Below, in pieces: positions 44,531 to 56,226 of a stretch of DNA of 64,000 nt. Location: NCBI GenBank assembly GCA_035634055.1, contig DASQDR010000225.1:1-64000 (forward strand), read 5' to 3'. The stretch comes from JAICTV01 sp035634055 (GTDB taxonomy: Bacteria; Planctomycetota; Phycisphaerae; Tepidisphaerales; Tepidisphaeraceae). Under the pieces are notes generated by a model. It was not told where the DNA came from, did no database searches, and saw only the letters and a program-made list of their open reading frames with translations. A program made the translations under genes and the position numbers. The first letter of the stretch is position 1, and every line of letters starts with the position of its first letter.

Positions 44531-45466
44531 ATGTCCCCTCTCCGCATCATCTTCTCAGGCAGCGGCGAGTTTGGCATTCCGACGCTGACCGCGCTGCTCG
44601 ATGCCGGTCACGAGGTCGTGCGGGTGATCAGCCAACCCGACCGCCCCGCCGGTCGCGGGCGAACGCTCACGCCAACCCCCATCGCGGCGCTGGCGGCAGC
44701 GGGGAGCCTCCCGCTGCTGACGACGTCGAACATCAACGCCGAGCAACTCCCCCCCGCCGACGCGATGGTCGTCATCGCCTTTGGGCAGAAGATCGGTGAG
44801 CCGGCCGTCCGGCACGCCCGGCTCGGCAGCATCAACCTGCACGCGTCGCTGCTGCCGAAGTACCGCGGGGCCGCCCCGATCAACTGGGCGATCATCCGCG
44901 GAGAGCGGGTGACCGGGAACTCGGTCATCCGCCTGGCCAACCGCATGGACGCCGGCGCGGTCCTCGGGCAGTCGCGGCTGGAGATCGGCGAACTGGAGAC
45001 GGCCGGCGAGGTGCACGATCGCCTCTCCGTCGACGGCGCGCCGCTGGTCCTGCGCGTGCTCGACGAACTGTCGCGCGGCGTAGCGGTCGAAACGCCGCAG
45101 GACGAGTCGCAGGCGACGCTCGCGCCCAAGCTTTCGCGCGAGCAGTCGAAGCTCGACTTCGCCCGCCCCGCCGCCGACATCGCCAGCCAGGTGCGCGGCA
45201 TGTACCCGTGGCCCAGCTGCCGCGTGAAGGTGACGGACGACGCGGGCGAAGACCTCGGCCGCGCCACCCTTGTCCGCTGCCGCGCCACAACGGGTGCCGG
45301 CAGCGCCCCGGGCGTGATCTCCGAGTCCGGCCACATCGGCGCCGCCAGCGGGCAGGCGATCGAGGTCGTGGAAATTCAGCCCGAGGGGAAGCGGCCGATG
45401 CCACTGATCGCCTACCGCAACGGCCACCGTTGGAACGCGGGCCTGCGCGTCGAGTCGATCGCCTGA
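44531..45466 (+). CDS. fmt: Methionyl-tRNA formyltransferase
   Basis: Fmt formylates initiator Met-tRNA with 10-formyl-tetrahydrofolate. The product is 311 residues. It begins LRIIFSGSGEFGIPTLTALL, has VISQPDRPAGRGR, and carries the catalytic block INLHASLLPKYRGAAPINWA (Asn, His and the SLLPxYRG signature) with NRMDAGAVLGQ. The C-terminal OB-like domain (AADIASQVRGMYPWPSCRVK, then PGVISESGHIG) is present. It pairs with def. Confidence 0.95.
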   Translation: MSPLRIIFSGSGEFGIPTLTALLDAGHEVVRVISQPDRPAGRGRTLTPTPIAALAAAGSLPLLTTSNINAEQLPPADAMVVIAFGQKIGEPAVRHARLGSINLHASLLPKYRGAAPINWAIIRGERVTGNSVIRLANRMDAGAVLGQSRLEIGELETAGEVHDRLSVDGAPLVLRVLDELSRGVAVETPQDESQATLAPKLSREQSKLDFARPAADIASQVRGMYPWPSCRVKVTDDAGEDLGRATLVRCRATTGAGSAPGVISESGHIGAASGQAIEVVEIQPEGKRPMPLIAYRNGHRWNAGLRVESIA

Positions 45467-45648
45467 CTCCCCCGTCTTCGCGCCCCCGGCATTGGCGCAA
45501 GTCGCGCAGCAGACTGATCGTTGACACGTTTTCGCCGGCAGGGCTACACTTCGTTCAGGGCCGCTCCGCACGCCGGGCCGCCGCCGGCTGGACATCTCGA
45601 AGCATTGAGATCAAGCGTTGGGTTCGCATTCACCCTCCCGAGGTGCAC

Positions 45649-46656
45649 GTGGAAAACCGGAACAATGATGCGCCCTCCCTGGCGTTCCTCTACCCAATCC
45701 TGCTGGCAGCGATCGCGGTGCCGGCGCTGGGGGTAGGGATCTACCTGGCGGCCACCGGGCGCGGGTGGGCGATGCTCGCCGCCGGCTGCGGGTGCACGGT
45801 CGCCGTCGCCGCCGCCTGGCCGATCCTGCTCGCCATGGAGCGGTCGCGCGCGTCGAACCAGAAGTGCATCGGCGACTTCGTTGGGCCGTTCAACGAGCGC
45901 ATGCAGCAGATGAGCGTCCTGCTCAACACGATCAGCGAGCAGCAGCTCATCAGCGACCGCACCAAGCAGGTCGCCTACCGAAACCGCGACCGCGAGACCC
46001 TCCGCCGCGCGATCCACGAGGAGATCAACGAGAAGGACTGGGAGGCCGCCCTCAACCTTGCCAACGACATGGAGGAAGTGTTCGGCTACAAGCAGGAGGC
46101 CGACCGCTTCCGCCACGACGTCGAGCAGAAGCGGCACGGCGAGCTGCGCAAGTTGATCAACGAGGGCCTGGCGGTGATCGACCGTCACGTCCGCGCCGAG
46201 CGCTGGCAGGACGCGCTGGCCGAGGCGCACAAGATCAGCCAGCAGTACCCCGGCGACGAGCAGGCGCACAACCTCCCGCAGACCGTCGAGGAGCGCCGCG
46301 TCGCGCACAAGCGGCAGCTCCAGCAGAGCTTCGACGACGCCGTCGCGCGCCACGACATCGATGGCGGCATCGAGATCCTCCGCCGCCTCGACCCCTACCT
46401 CACCCCGCAGGAGGCCGAGACCATGCAGGAGGCGGCGCGCAACCTGTTCAAGGAAAAGCTCAACAGCCTCAGAACGCAGATCACGCTGGCGGTCCAGGAC
46501 CACGACTGGGCGCGCGCGATCCGGCTTGGCGACGAGATCACCCGAGACTTTCCCAATACCCGCGCCGCCCAGGAAGTGCGAGAGATGATGCCGGCGCTGC
46601 GAGAGCGGCAGAACAACGCCTCGGCCGGCGCGGAGGCCGAGGCGCAGCCTGCGTGA
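45649..46656 (+). CDS. Membrane-anchored helical/TPR-like protein
   Basis: The product is 335 residues from GTG 45649 (GTG 45643 is an alternative). Two adjacent membrane helices (LAFLYPILLAAIAVPALGVG about 11-30, and AMLAAGCGCTVAVAAAWPIL about 40-60) form a hairpin. The rest is long charged helices with repeated TPR-like units (INEKDWEAALNLANDMEEVF, RAERWQDALAEAHKISQQYP, DIDGGIEILRRLDPYL). The soluble part should face the cytoplasm if both ends do. Function unknown. It follows fmt by 182 bp and may be separately transcribed. Confidence 0.78.
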   Translation: MENRNNDAPSLAFLYPILLAAIAVPALGVGIYLAATGRGWAMLAAGCGCTVAVAAAWPILLAMERSRASNQKCIGDFVGPFNERMQQMSVLLNTISEQQLISDRTKQVAYRNRDRETLRRAIHEEINEKDWEAALNLANDMEEVFGYKQEADRFRHDVEQKRHGELRKLINEGLAVIDRHVRAERWQDALAEAHKISQQYPGDEQAHNLPQTVEERRVAHKRQLQQSFDDAVARHDIDGGIEILRRLDPYLTPQEAETMQEAARNLFKEKLNSLRTQITLAVQDHDWARAIRLGDEITRDFPNTRAAQEVREMMPALRERQNNASAGAEAEAQPA

Positions 46657-46667
46657 CCCGCTGCGCG

Positions 46668-46815
46668 CGGAAGCACGAAGGAAGAAAGCACGAAATCCGG
46701 AACAATTCTCAAGCCAGAACAGAAAATGGCCCCGGTTGGCTAGCGACGCTCGGTGTCATTTCCAATTCGTGATTTCTGATTTGTCTCGTGCTTCGCGCCT
46801 AGGGTTTTGAATTTC
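46668..46815. repeat. AAGCACGAA-family element overrunning the 3' end of the phosphodiesterase gene
   Basis: Left: GAAGCACGAAGGAAGAAAGC then ACGAAATCCGGAACAATTC (from about 46670). Right, in complement: GCGAAGCACGAGACAAATCA then GAAATC (46770-46800). The right half contains the last codons and the stop of the phosphodiesterase gene, so its C-terminal residues (NPRREARDKSEITNWK) come from the repeat. Confidence 0.6.
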
Positions 46816-48153
46816 AACCGCTGGCTTCTGCGCTCCTTCTGCCGGCTGAACGCCCAGCAGCTTCGCCACCATCGGGTGGATTTGCAGCGCGTCCATCGAT
46901 CCCAGATCTTGTGCGCCCGCGGGCTCCGGGTGCTGCCACAGCGCCAGGAAGCCGAGCATCTCCGGGCACTCGGCCGGGATGTAGCCGTGCGCGCCGCGGT
47001 TGACGCCGGGGAACTTGTCGGCGGGGGCGGTGGCGGCGGGGGATCGGCCGTTGAACGCGTGGCCCGGCTTCAGCATCACCACGATTTCGCCCACGCGCGT
47101 CGGGTGGTTCATGCCCCATTCGGGCGGAAGCGCCTCGCGCTCGTACGCCTTGGCGAAGTCCCACCGCGCCAGGTCCTTCAACAGTTGCGCTTTCAGCGCC
47201 GCCCGCGCGTCGGGCGGCACCTTGCCGAGGTGGACGATCGCTGTCCCACCGCCGGTCAGCACGCGCACCTCCTGCGGCAGCGGCGCGGACAGGAGCTTCT
47301 TGAAGTTCACGATTGTGCGGATGCGGGCCATCCCGTGGTCGGTCGTGACCAGGATGTACAGCCGGTCCGCCGGCGACATCTTCTCGCGGAACACGGCCCG
47401 CGCATCATCGAGGAACTTGCCGAGCAGCGCGTCGGTCTCCGCCAGCTTCGCCTCGACCTCGCGCGAGTCGGGCCCGAAGGTGTGCCCGGTCGCGTCGGTC
47501 CCCTTCACGTAGCCCATGATGAGCCGGAGCGGCTCGGCGCCGGCGTCGTTCCGCCAGGTGTCGATTAGGGTTTGCAGGCGATGCGCGTCGGTCGGCGCAT
47601 TGTCGAACGTCGGCAGGAAGTAATCCGCCCGAGTTTCACCCGCCTGCGCCTGCGACAGCGGCCAATCATGAACCAGCGTGCGAACGCCCTGCCGCTTGGC
47701 CGTCAGCCAGATCGGCTCGGCCTGGAGCAGCGACGCCAGGGCCGGGTAGTCGTAGAGCTTGTCGTCAGCCGAGTGGTAGAACGAGTTGCCCGGCACGCCA
47801 TGCCCGGCGACCGGAACGCCGGTCGCGAGCGACACGTGCGATGGGAAGGTGAGTGACGGAACCGTCGGGACGAGTTCCTTCGAGAACGCGCCTTCGCGCA
47901 TGAGCTTGTGCAGCGTCGGCGTGCTGGCGCGGTCGACGTAATCGGGCCGCAGGCCGTCCACGCTGATCCAGACGACCACCGCCCGCCCCGCCGGTGCGGC
48001 AGCCGACGCGCCGCCGCCTCGCGCGGCCGACTTCGTCGCCGCGCCGTCGCGCCGCCCCATCGGGGACGACCCGTCGCGGCGGCAGCCGCACGCGAGGGCC
48101 AGGAAGCACAAGAGCAGCACGACCCCGCCAAATCGAGCCCATCTCATTTTCAT
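46756..48153 (-). CDS. ENPP-like type I phosphodiesterase/nucleotide pyrophosphatase lipoprotein
   Basis: The product is 465 residues. A lipoprotein signal (WARFGGVVLLLCFLALACGC) gives a membrane-anchored exported protein. Alkaline-phosphatase-superfamily metal and nucleophile motifs are clear: VVVWISVDGLRPDYVDRAST, the nucleophile Thr in SLTFPSHVSLATGVPVAGHG, GYVKGTDATGHTFGPDS and YILVTTDHGMARI. ENPP enzymes cleave nucleotide or lysophospholipid phosphodiesters. A TAGACT box (48162-48167, minus strand) lies eight bases before ATG 48153, so the transcript should be leaderless. The end runs into a repeat element. Confidence 0.9.
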   Translation of the reverse strand: MKMRWARFGGVVLLLCFLALACGCRRDGSSPMGRRDGAATKSAARGGGASAAAPAGRAVVVWISVDGLRPDYVDRASTPTLHKLMREGAFSKELVPTVPSLTFPSHVSLATGVPVAGHGVPGNSFYHSADDKLYDYPALASLLQAEPIWLTAKRQGVRTLVHDWPLSQAQAGETRADYFLPTFDNAPTDAHRLQTLIDTWRNDAGAEPLRLIMGYVKGTDATGHTFGPDSREVEAKLAETDALLGKFLDDARAVFREKMSPADRLYILVTTDHGMARIRTIVNFKKLLSAPLPQEVRVLTGGGTAIVHLGKVPPDARAALKAQLLKDLARWDFAKAYEREALPPEWGMNHPTRVGEIVVMLKPGHAFNGRSPAATAPADKFPGVNRGAHGYIPAECPEMLGFLALWQHPEPAGAQDLGSMDALQIHPMVAKLLGVQPAEGAQKPAVEIQNPRREARDKSEITNWK

Positions 48154-48161
48154 GTCGGGCG

Positions 48162-48171
48162 AGTCTAAGAT
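48162..48171. promoter_or_regulatory. Interlocked -10 boxes of two divergent leaderless genes
   Basis: The ten bases AGTCTAAGAT hold TAGACT on the minus strand (48162-48167, eight bases from ATG 48153) and TAAGAT on the plus strand (48166-48171, six bases from ATG 48178). Only 24 bases separate the two start codons. Any -35 elements must lie inside the opposite gene; those positions are weak. Polymerase could open only one of the two at a time. Confidence 0.45.
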
Positions 48172-48177
48172 TCGGCG

Positions 48178-49284
48178 ATGCTTGATGCCACGATCATCGG
48201 CGCCGGCCCGGCCGGCTGCGTCGCTGCCATCCTGCTCGCGCGGCGCGGGCGGCGCGTCGCGCTGGTCGAGCAGCAGCGCTTCCCCCGCGACAAGGTGTGC
48301 GGAGAGTGCTTGAGCAGCCTCGGAATCGAAGTGCTGGAACGCCTGGCGCTGCGGGAAGCCATCGCGCTCCACCGTCCGACGCGCCTGGCGCGCACCGCGC
48401 TGGTTGCCCCCAGCGGAACCGCCGCGACGATCGATCTACCCCGGGCGATGTGGGGGATCTCGCGGGCGGCGCTCGATACCGCGCTACTGGAGGTTGCGAA
48501 GGAATCAGGGGCGCAGCTCGTCCAGCCAGGGCGCTGCGAGTCGATCGACGCCGAAACCCGCACGGTCGCCGTTCGCCACCTGGCGACGAACGAGACAATC
48601 ACGATCGAGTCGCGCGCAATCCTGCTTGCCGATGGCAAGGCCGCTTGCGGCGCAGCGCGCCCCGCCGCAACGTCCGACCTGGGCATCAAGGCGCACTTCG
48701 CTGACGTGGACGATGCGCCAGACACGATCTCGCTCTTCGGCCTCCGCGGTCACTATGTCGGCCTGGCCGCCATTGAGGGACTGCGCTGGAACGTCGCGAT
48801 GAGCGTCCCCGCGGCGCGCGTCAAGCGCTTTGGCGGCGACCTGAACGCGCTCTTCCAGCAGTGCGTCAGCGAAAACGCCGGGCTCGCGCACCGGTTCCGC
48901 GCCGCCCGGCGCATCACCGATTGGCTCGCATCGCCGCTGCCGCGCTTCCCGGTGGCTCGCGCCGGCGCATGTCTGGCGAACGTGGTTACCTTGGGCAACG
49001 CCGCTGCCGCGCTGGAGCCGATCGGGGGCGAAGGAATGGGCTTGGCGATGCGCAGCGCCGAGCTGGCGGCCGAGGCGGTGGACGCGGCGCTGACGGGCGA
49101 TCGGCCGGTGGATCAGGAAACGCTTCGCAACGCGTACGACGCCCTCTGGCGCCGCCGCCGGGTCGCCGCCCGCGCCGCGGCGGTGCTGATGTCCTCGCCG
49201 AGGATCGCGAGGGTGACGGTCGCGGTGCTGCGCTGGAACGGATCGCTCGCCCTGCCGGCGCTAGCGCCGCTGGGAAAGCTGTGA
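48178..49284 (+). CDS. FAD-dependent oxidoreductase (geranylgeranyl reductase/halogenase-like)
   Basis: The product is 368 residues. The dinucleotide fold starts at the N-terminus (LDATIIGAGPAGCVAAILLA-RRGRRVALVEQQ), then FPRDKVCGECLSSLG, a cysteine-containing segment common in geranylgeranyl-reductase-type flavoproteins. The second FAD motif is NVVTLGNAAAALEPIGGEGM-GLAMRSAELAAEA. Such proteins reduce isoprenoid chains or hydroxylate or halogenate small molecules; the substrate is unknown. A C-terminal helical segment (about 325-368) may touch the membrane. It is divergent from the phosphodiesterase. Confidence 0.87.
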   Translation: MLDATIIGAGPAGCVAAILLARRGRRVALVEQQRFPRDKVCGECLSSLGIEVLERLALREAIALHRPTRLARTALVAPSGTAATIDLPRAMWGISRAALDTALLEVAKESGAQLVQPGRCESIDAETRTVAVRHLATNETITIESRAILLADGKAACGAARPAATSDLGIKAHFADVDDAPDTISLFGLRGHYVGLAAIEGLRWNVAMSVPAARVKRFGGDLNALFQQCVSENAGLAHRFRAARRITDWLASPLPRFPVARAGACLANVVTLGNAAAALEPIGGEGMGLAMRSAELAAEAVDAALTGDRPVDQETLRNAYDALWRRRRVAARAAAVLMSSPRIARVTVAVLRWNGSLALPALAPLGKL

Positions 49285-49413
49285 CCAGCCTCTTGGGGGG
49301 CAATAGCGCGCCGCGGCGGGGCCGATCGAAGGTTGATCAGGCCGTCAAACCCACGTGACGGCCACGTGACGGCGACCGCGTGAAGCAGCCAGCGTGAAGT
49401 GGCGAGGTCGGCC

Positions 49414-53223
<3,810 letters not shown>

Positions 53224-53233
53224 AAGTGCGGGA

Positions 53234-53262
53234 ATCTTAGCGCCGTCACCGGCGAGGGTAAA
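53234..53262 (-). promoter_or_regulatory. Candidate promoter of mfd
   Basis: TTTACC (53257-53262), spacer 17 and TAAGAT (53234-53239), then ten bases to ATG 53223, without a Shine-Dalgarno. This predicts a near-leaderless transcript. Confidence 0.45.
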
Positions 53263-53466
53263 GCGGCGACGGACGGCCACGGTGAGGAACCGTGCCAGGC
53301 GCACGGCAGTCCGATAATCCTGCGACCGCTCACGCTGATCGTGCCGCTGAGTGAAGTCTCGCCCCCACCTGTCCGACTGAGGAAGTGGAGGGCAGCACGG
53401 CCGTCAGCCCGCACCGGGTGCGAGGCGGGTTGTGCGGCGCTCTCCGCGCGTCGAGAGGGTCGTGGG

Positions 53467-54447
53467 ATGAGCGCCGCCATCACGTCAGCCGTGCAACTCG
53501 AAAGCATCGCGGTCTCCACGACCGCGCCGATCGTGCCCGCCGAGACCGTCCGCGCCGCGCCGCCGCCGCCGCCTCTGGTTGCCGCGGCGCCGGCGGTGGA
53601 GTCTGCCCTCGATGCCGTGCAGCGCGAGCTGGACGGGCTGCGTTCCGAGTTGGAAACCCTCCGCCGGCGCGACGACTCGCTGCGCTACTACGCCCATCGC
53701 CTGGACGAGGAGCTTCGCCTGGCCGCGCGACTTCAGCAGGACTTTTTGCCCAAGTCGCTGCCGAAGGTCGGCCCGGTCCGCTTCCACACCCTCTTCCGCC
53801 CCGCCGGCCACGTCAGCGGCGACCTCTATGACGTGATGCGGCTGGACGAGGGGCACGTCGGGTTCTACATGGCCGACGCCGTCGGGCACGGCATGCCCGC
53901 CGCCCTGCTCACGATGTTCCTGAAGCAGGCGCTAGTGACGAAGGAAATCTCGGCGGCGGGCTACCGCCTGCTCGAGCCCGCGCAAACGATGGCCCGGCTC
54001 AACGATGCGCTGGTCGGGCAGAAGCTCTCGCACGCGACGTTCGCCACCGCCCTGTACGGCCACGTCGACGCGCGCTTGCTGCAACTGACGTTCGCCCGCG
54101 GCGGGCACCCGGAGCCGCTGCTCCTCACCGCCGCCGGCGACCTGCGCGTGCTGGAGGCGGACGGATCGCTGCTGGGCATCTTCCCGGACGAGACGTTCGC
54201 TCAGGCGACCGTGCAGCTCGCGCCGGGCGATCGCGTCTTCCTCTACAGCGATGGCATCGAGCTGATCTGCTCCCCGGGCGACACGCCCGACGCGCAGCGC
54301 TGGCGCGATGAGCTGAAGCGCCGCGCCGGCCAGGCGACGGACGAGATCCTGGCCGACTTCGGCGCAGAGGCGGCCCGCGTCGCCGCCGATGACGCCGGCC
54401 GGCCGCGGCGCGACGACCTCACGGTAATCGTGATCGAAGTGGCCTGA
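53467..54447 (+). CDS. PP2C-type serine phosphatase (RsbU/SpoIIE-like)
   Basis: The product is 326 residues. After a disordered Pro/Ala-rich start there is a coiled coil (about 45-85, VQRELDGLRSELETLRRRDD) and then a SpoIIE phosphatase domain: RLAARLQQDFLPKSLPKVGP, HVSGDLYDVMRL, MADAVGHGMPAALLTMFL, GDRVFLYSDGIEL and RRDDLTVIVIEV, with the metal-binding aspartates intact. Such phosphatases dephosphorylate anti-anti-sigma factors in partner-switching pathways; no partner genes adjoin. GAGAGGG precedes ATG 53467. It is divergent from mfd. Confidence 0.9.
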   Translation: MSAAITSAVQLESIAVSTTAPIVPAETVRAAPPPPPLVAAAPAVESALDAVQRELDGLRSELETLRRRDDSLRYYAHRLDEELRLAARLQQDFLPKSLPKVGPVRFHTLFRPAGHVSGDLYDVMRLDEGHVGFYMADAVGHGMPAALLTMFLKQALVTKEISAAGYRLLEPAQTMARLNDALVGQKLSHATFATALYGHVDARLLQLTFARGGHPEPLLLTAAGDLRVLEADGSLLGIFPDETFAQATVQLAPGDRVFLYSDGIELICSPGDTPDAQRWRDELKRRAGQATDEILADFGAEAARVAADDAGRPRRDDLTVIVIEVA

Positions 54448-54509
54448 CCCGCACCCGCTCCTCCCGCGCGCGTGAATCCACGCCCCGCCACGCGCGGCAA
54501 TGCGCCGGC

Positions 54510-54537
54510 TTGACCCCCCTCCCGTCCGCACTAAGCT
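54510..54537 (+). promoter_or_regulatory. Promoter of fabI
   Basis: TTGACC (54510-54515), spacer 16 and TAAGCT (54532-54537) give a leader of about 45 nt that carries GAGGAGAG before ATG 54589. This contrasts with the leaderless pattern of other genes here. Confidence 0.55.
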
Positions 54538-54588
54538 ACGCGGCTCGACACCACCGGATTTGGATCGCGTACGACCGAGGAGAGCGCA

Positions 54589-55368
54589 ATGGGCCTGCTG
54601 ACCGGCAAGAAGGGTTTGGTCCTCAACATCGCCAACGATCGCTCGATCGCTTGGCACATCGCCAACAACGCGATCCAGCACGGCGCGACGTGCGGCTTCG
54701 GCTACCTGCCGATGGAAAAGATGGAACGCCGCGTGCGCAAGAGCCTTGAGGAAATGGGCGTGAAGGAGCCGTGGGTGCAGCCGTGCGACGTCGGCTCCGA
54801 CGAGAGCATCGACGCCTTCTTCAACGCCGCCCGGCAGCAGTACGGCAGCATCGACTTCCTCGTCCACTCGCTGGCGTTCGCCAACAAGGACTACCTTGCC
54901 ATCGGCAAGTTCCTCTCCACGCCGCGCGACGTGTTCAGGCAGGCCTGCGACATCAGCGCCTACAGCCTGATCGCGCTCGCCCGCGCCGCGGCGCCGCTGA
55001 TGACCAATGGAGGTTCGATCATCGCCATGACCTACCTCGGGTCGGAGAAGGCGGTCCCCGGCTACAACGTCATGGGCGTCGCCAAGGCGGCGCTGGAATC
55101 TTCGATGCGCTACCTGGCGTTCGAGCTCGGCGAGAAGAAAATCCGCGTCAACACCATCTCCGCCGGCCCCGTCCGAACCCTCAGCGCGATGGCGGTCGGC
55201 GGCATCGACGAGATGTTCGCCCACACCGAGAAGAAGGCGCCGCTCAAGCGCAACATCGAAGGCGACGAGGTGGGCAAAACCGCCGTCTACCTGCTCAGCG
55301 ACCTCTCCAGCGGCGTGACGGGGGAAAACCTCTTCGTCGACAGCGGCTTCAACATCGTCGGCCTGTAG
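54589..55368 (+). CDS. fabI: Enoyl-[acyl-carrier-protein] reductase (NADH), FabI type
   Basis: FabI reduces enoyl-ACP in the last step of fatty acid elongation. The product is 259 residues with the FabI-type cofactor loop (GLVLNIANDRSIAWHIANNA), LVHSLAFANKDYLAIGKFLS, and the catalytic Tyr149, Tyr159 and Lys166 in MTYLGSEKAVPGYNVMGVAK (E. coli Tyr146, Tyr156, Lys163). NTISAGPVRTLSAMAVGGID is the substrate loop. SSGVTGENLFVDSGFNIVGL ends the protein in the usual way. It appears monocistronic. Confidence 0.95.
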   Translation: MGLLTGKKGLVLNIANDRSIAWHIANNAIQHGATCGFGYLPMEKMERRVRKSLEEMGVKEPWVQPCDVGSDESIDAFFNAARQQYGSIDFLVHSLAFANKDYLAIGKFLSTPRDVFRQACDISAYSLIALARAAAPLMTNGGSIIAMTYLGSEKAVPGYNVMGVAKAALESSMRYLAFELGEKKIRVNTISAGPVRTLSAMAVGGIDEMFAHTEKKAPLKRNIEGDEVGKTAVYLLSDLSSGVTGENLFVDSGFNIVGL

Positions 55369-55546
55369 CGAAGCGCGTTTGGTGGATGAGCGGTGCGCGG
55401 GGCCCGACATCGCGGCGAGTCGTTCGATCCTCTCCCGCAGCGCTCGGCGGGCTTACGCAACCGCAAAACACGCGTGCCGATTTATCGGTCCTGCCGTTGA
55501 ACCTGACGCTTCAGTTTCCGGACGCGATGGCCGATGAAACCCGTGC

Positions 55547-55924
55547 ATGATGCGGGTTGTTGTGGTCGAGGATGACGTGCAGTTGCGGACGGTGCTTGCC
55601 GTCTTCTTCCGCAGCATGGGCGCCGAGGTGCTCGCCCAGTCCGGCGATGGGCAGGACGCGCTCGAGCGGCTCGAGCAGGACGCGTTGCAACCTGACCTGA
55701 TCCTCACTGACTGCCAGATGCCGCGTCTGGACGGGATCTCGATGGTCCGCCAGCTCCGCCAGCGCGGCGACCAGACTCCGGTCATCATGATGTCCGGCCA
55801 AACCGACCCGCAGGTTCAGCAACTCGCCCTCAACGCCGGCGTCAACCAGTGGCTGACCAAGCCCCTGTCCGTCGGAACGCTGAACCTGGCGATCGTCCAA
55901 ACCTTCCGCGGCACGGCCGCCTAG
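55547..55924 (+). CDS. Single-domain response regulator (CheY-like)
   Basis: The product is 125 residues, one receiver domain. Acidic residues in VVVVEDDVQLRT, the phosphoacceptor Asp in PDLILTDCQMPRLDGI, VIMMSGQTDP and the Lys in WLTKPLSVGTL are all present. It has no output domain and so relays or sinks phosphate in a two-component pathway whose kinase is elsewhere. The start may be the first or second of two adjacent ATGs (55547, 55550). Confidence 0.9.
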   Translation: MMRVVVVEDDVQLRTVLAVFFRSMGAEVLAQSGDGQDALERLEQDALQPDLILTDCQMPRLDGISMVRQLRQRGDQTPVIMMSGQTDPQVQQLALNAGVNQWLTKPLSVGTLNLAIVQTFRGTAA

Positions 55925-55976
55925 AGATCCCCTTGCATTTGCCGCGGGGCGCGCATAATATTCGCCCCGACCACTC

Positions 55977-56048
55977 GCGGGTGTAGCTCAGTGGTAGAGC
56001 GTCACGTTGCCAACGTGAATGTCGAGGGTTCGACCCCCTTCACCCGCT
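55977..56048 (+). tRNA. tRNA-Gly (GCC)
   Basis: The acceptor stem GCGGGTG (55977-55983) pairs perfectly with CACCCGC (56041-56047), with discriminator T. D-loop AGTGGTA, anticodon stem TCACG/CGTGA with loop TTGCCAA (anticodon GCC) and T-arm GAGGG-TTCGACC-CCCTT are in place. The 3' CCA is not encoded. It reads glycine codons GGC and GGU, the commonest glycine codons in this GC-rich genome. Confidence 0.95.
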
Positions 56049-56057
56049 TCTGGAATT

Positions 56058-56091
56058 GGCCCGGTACCGTGAGGTGCCGGGCCGTTTTGTT
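56058..56091 (+). terminator. Intrinsic terminator after tRNA-Gly
   Basis: The stem GGCCCGGTACC (56058-56068) pairs with GGTGCCGGGCC (56073-56083) with one wobble, a four-base loop, and a following GTTTTGTT. It lies ten bases after the tRNA. Confidence 0.75.
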
Positions 56092-56188
56092 GGGTGGCGG
56101 GGTTTGGGCCGCCGCGGTGGTTGCGCGGCAGAACGTCGAGGCCCGACCCCTGCCGTCGACGAGCCGGCCGACGCTCGCATTTGCCCGC

Positions 56189-56217
56189 TTGACCGTCGCG
56201 CGGGGCACTTCTATTCT
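56189..56217 (+). promoter_or_regulatory. Promoter of galK predicting a leaderless transcript
   Basis: TTGACC (56189-56194), a 17-base spacer and TATTCT (56212-56217), then nine GC-rich bases to ATG 56227. Both hexamers match the consensus well and no Shine-Dalgarno exists. This is the clearest leaderless-type start in the window. Confidence 0.55.
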
Positions 56218-56226
56218 CGCCCGCGC

